Assembly (NCBI GenBank): GCA_017472105.1 | Contig: JAFUQY010000425.1 | Location: 1-6,840 of the forward strand | Direction: 5' to 3' | Length of the DNA: 6,840 bases | Origin: Clostridia bacterium | GTDB taxonomy: Bacteria; Bacillota_A; Clostridia; Oscillospirales; CAG-272 | Part shown: in pieces, positions 6,131 through 6,840 of the stretch | Layout of the letters: each line of letters begins with the position of its first letter | Position numbering within the stretch: position 1 is the first letter of the stretch | The notes under the pieces: generated by a model | The model's database searches: none | Seen by the model: the letters and a program-made list of their open reading frames with translations, nothing else | Told to the model about the DNA's origin: nothing | Program-made: the position numbers and the translations under genes

Positions 6131-6840
6131 GTCGGGATTTTTGTATCTGATCCGATTCTGCCCGCCGCGTAGCCGATGAACTCATCCCCGTCCCGCCGTC
6201 CATTGTACCAGAGGTGATACAGCCCATCCTCATCGCGGACAACGGTGGGCTTGTAGCAGGAATGCTCATCCCATGTGCCGGGCGTGGGCGTTACCAGCGG
6301 ATTTTCCGGAACTCTCGTCCAGTTTGCGATGCCGTCCTTCGAGCGTGCCGCGCAGATGCATGCGGTGTGGATGTCGCGGTAGCCGATGTAAAACATCAGA
6401 TAACCGTCGTCCTCACGGAGCACCTGTACCGCACCGATGCGGTTCTGTTCGTACTCATTTTCGGGTGCGCAGGTGAAGATCGGGTTCCGTGCGTCCTTGG
6501 TCCAGTGGATGCCGTCGTCCGATTCCGCATAACAGATCACGTTCGGCTCGTAGGTTTCACCGGCAGCGTACCACATGCGGAATCTGCCGTTTTCATACAT
6601 CACGAAGGGATTCATGACGGAATCTTTTTCGAAATCTGTTTCCGGGACGAGAACGGGCTCCTTCTGAATCCGCTCGAAATGAATGCCGTCGTCGGAGCGT
6701 GCAATACCGATCCACGATTTGCCGACACGGTCTTCCCAGAACTGGCTGGTGAACCACATCAGGTATCCGTTTCCCATCGGATCGGGAATCACGCAGTTGC
6801 GGTTGAGGTTGTTCTCGCCCGTGGACGGATCGCATTCCAG
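6127..6840 (-). CDS. Beta-propeller glycosidase-like protein (GH43/GH32/GH130-like fold), 5' end cut by the window edge
   Basis: The frame is open from the right edge to TGA at 6129-6127: 237 visible residues. The GTG at 6792 is an internal valine (RNCVIPDPMGNGYLMWF), so the start lies beyond the window and perhaps 60-100 residues are missing. The visible part repeats a blade pattern: a strand such as GYLMWFTS, RFRMWYAAGE, GYLMFYIGYRD or LYHLWYNGRRDGD, each followed by a motif of the type SDDGIHF. Three copies of that motif are clear: ARSDDGIHFERI (visible residues 47-58), AESDDGIHWTKD (105-116) and ARSKDGIANWTR (165-176). This layout is typical of five-bladed propeller glycosidases and phosphorylases, which cut or phosphorolyse beta-linked sugars. 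The exact family and the catalytic acids cannot be fixed from this fragment. It ends at GYAAGRIGSDTKIPT and probably precedes the MATE gene in one transcription unit. Confidence 0.8.
   Translation of the reverse strand: MECDPSTGENNLNRNCVIPDPMGNGYLMWFTSQFWEDRVGKSWIGIARSDDGIHFERIQKEPVLVPETDFEKDSVMNPFVMYENGRFRMWYAAGETYEPNVICYAESDDGIHWTKDARNPIFTCAPENEYEQNRIGAVQVLREDDGYLMFYIGYRDIHTACICAARSKDGIANWTRVPENPLVTPTPGTWDEHSCYKPTVVRDEDGLYHLWYNGRRDGDEFIGYAAGRIGSDTKIPT

Noticed and set aside
6593..6835. Possible separate small protein on the minus strand within the propeller gene
   Set aside because: It lies in another frame of the propeller-glycosidase coding region and lacks any motif; the main frame shows repeated blade motifs throughout.

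Overview
The window looks like a piece of chromosome from a Firmicutes/Clostridia-type anaerobe, perhaps from a gut or rumen community. The reasons are near-consensus sigma-A promoters (TTGAAT-17-TATAAT and TTGACT-17-TATAGT), strong AGGAG/AAGGAG ribosome binding sites, one TTG start, a U-tailed intrinsic terminator, and glycan-active enzymes next to a MATE transporter. Taxonomy is inference only; there is no rRNA or other marker gene.

Left part (1-2173, + strand): a long reading frame enters from the left edge. It encodes a protein of unrecognised family with a Ca-loop-like DLDGNGIDE segment in its middle. It appears to be frameshifted close to its 3' end (around 1701). A 141-codon gene follows at 1748, overlapping the restored tail by 8 bases. 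It encodes a small cysteine-rich protein that resembles ECF sigma factors in layout (region-2-like helices, then a region-4-like helix-turn-helix).

Middle (2174-2453): a short convergent gap. It holds a probable bidirectional terminator (2264-2306) and a minus-strand stretch that reads like the C-terminal end of a protein without a gene in front of it (2318-2455).

Right part (2454-6840, all minus strand, so transcription runs right to left): the order of transcription is a beta-propeller glycosidase-like protein cut by the right edge (6127-6840), then a 12-helix MATE-family transporter (4648-6063), then a 673-residue intracellular glycoside-hydrolase-like protein of the GH123/DUF6067 type (2454-4475). 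The transporter has its own promoter, whose -35 box covers the stop codon of the propeller gene, so read-through from that gene is also possible. A clear hairpin terminator (4584-4634) ends the transporter transcript, and the hydrolase starts from a separate near-consensus promoter. Two carbohydrate-active proteins flanking an exporter-type transporter suggest a small glycan or glycoconjugate locus. The substrate cannot be read from the sequence, and no sugar importer is visible.

I see no CRISPR array, tRNA, rRNA, insertion sequence or phage gene, and no convincing new defence or mobile system. The points most worth a second look are the 3' frameshift in the first gene, its abrupt change in codon use near 720, the sigma-like small gene, and the orphan C-terminal-like remnant near 2318-2455.
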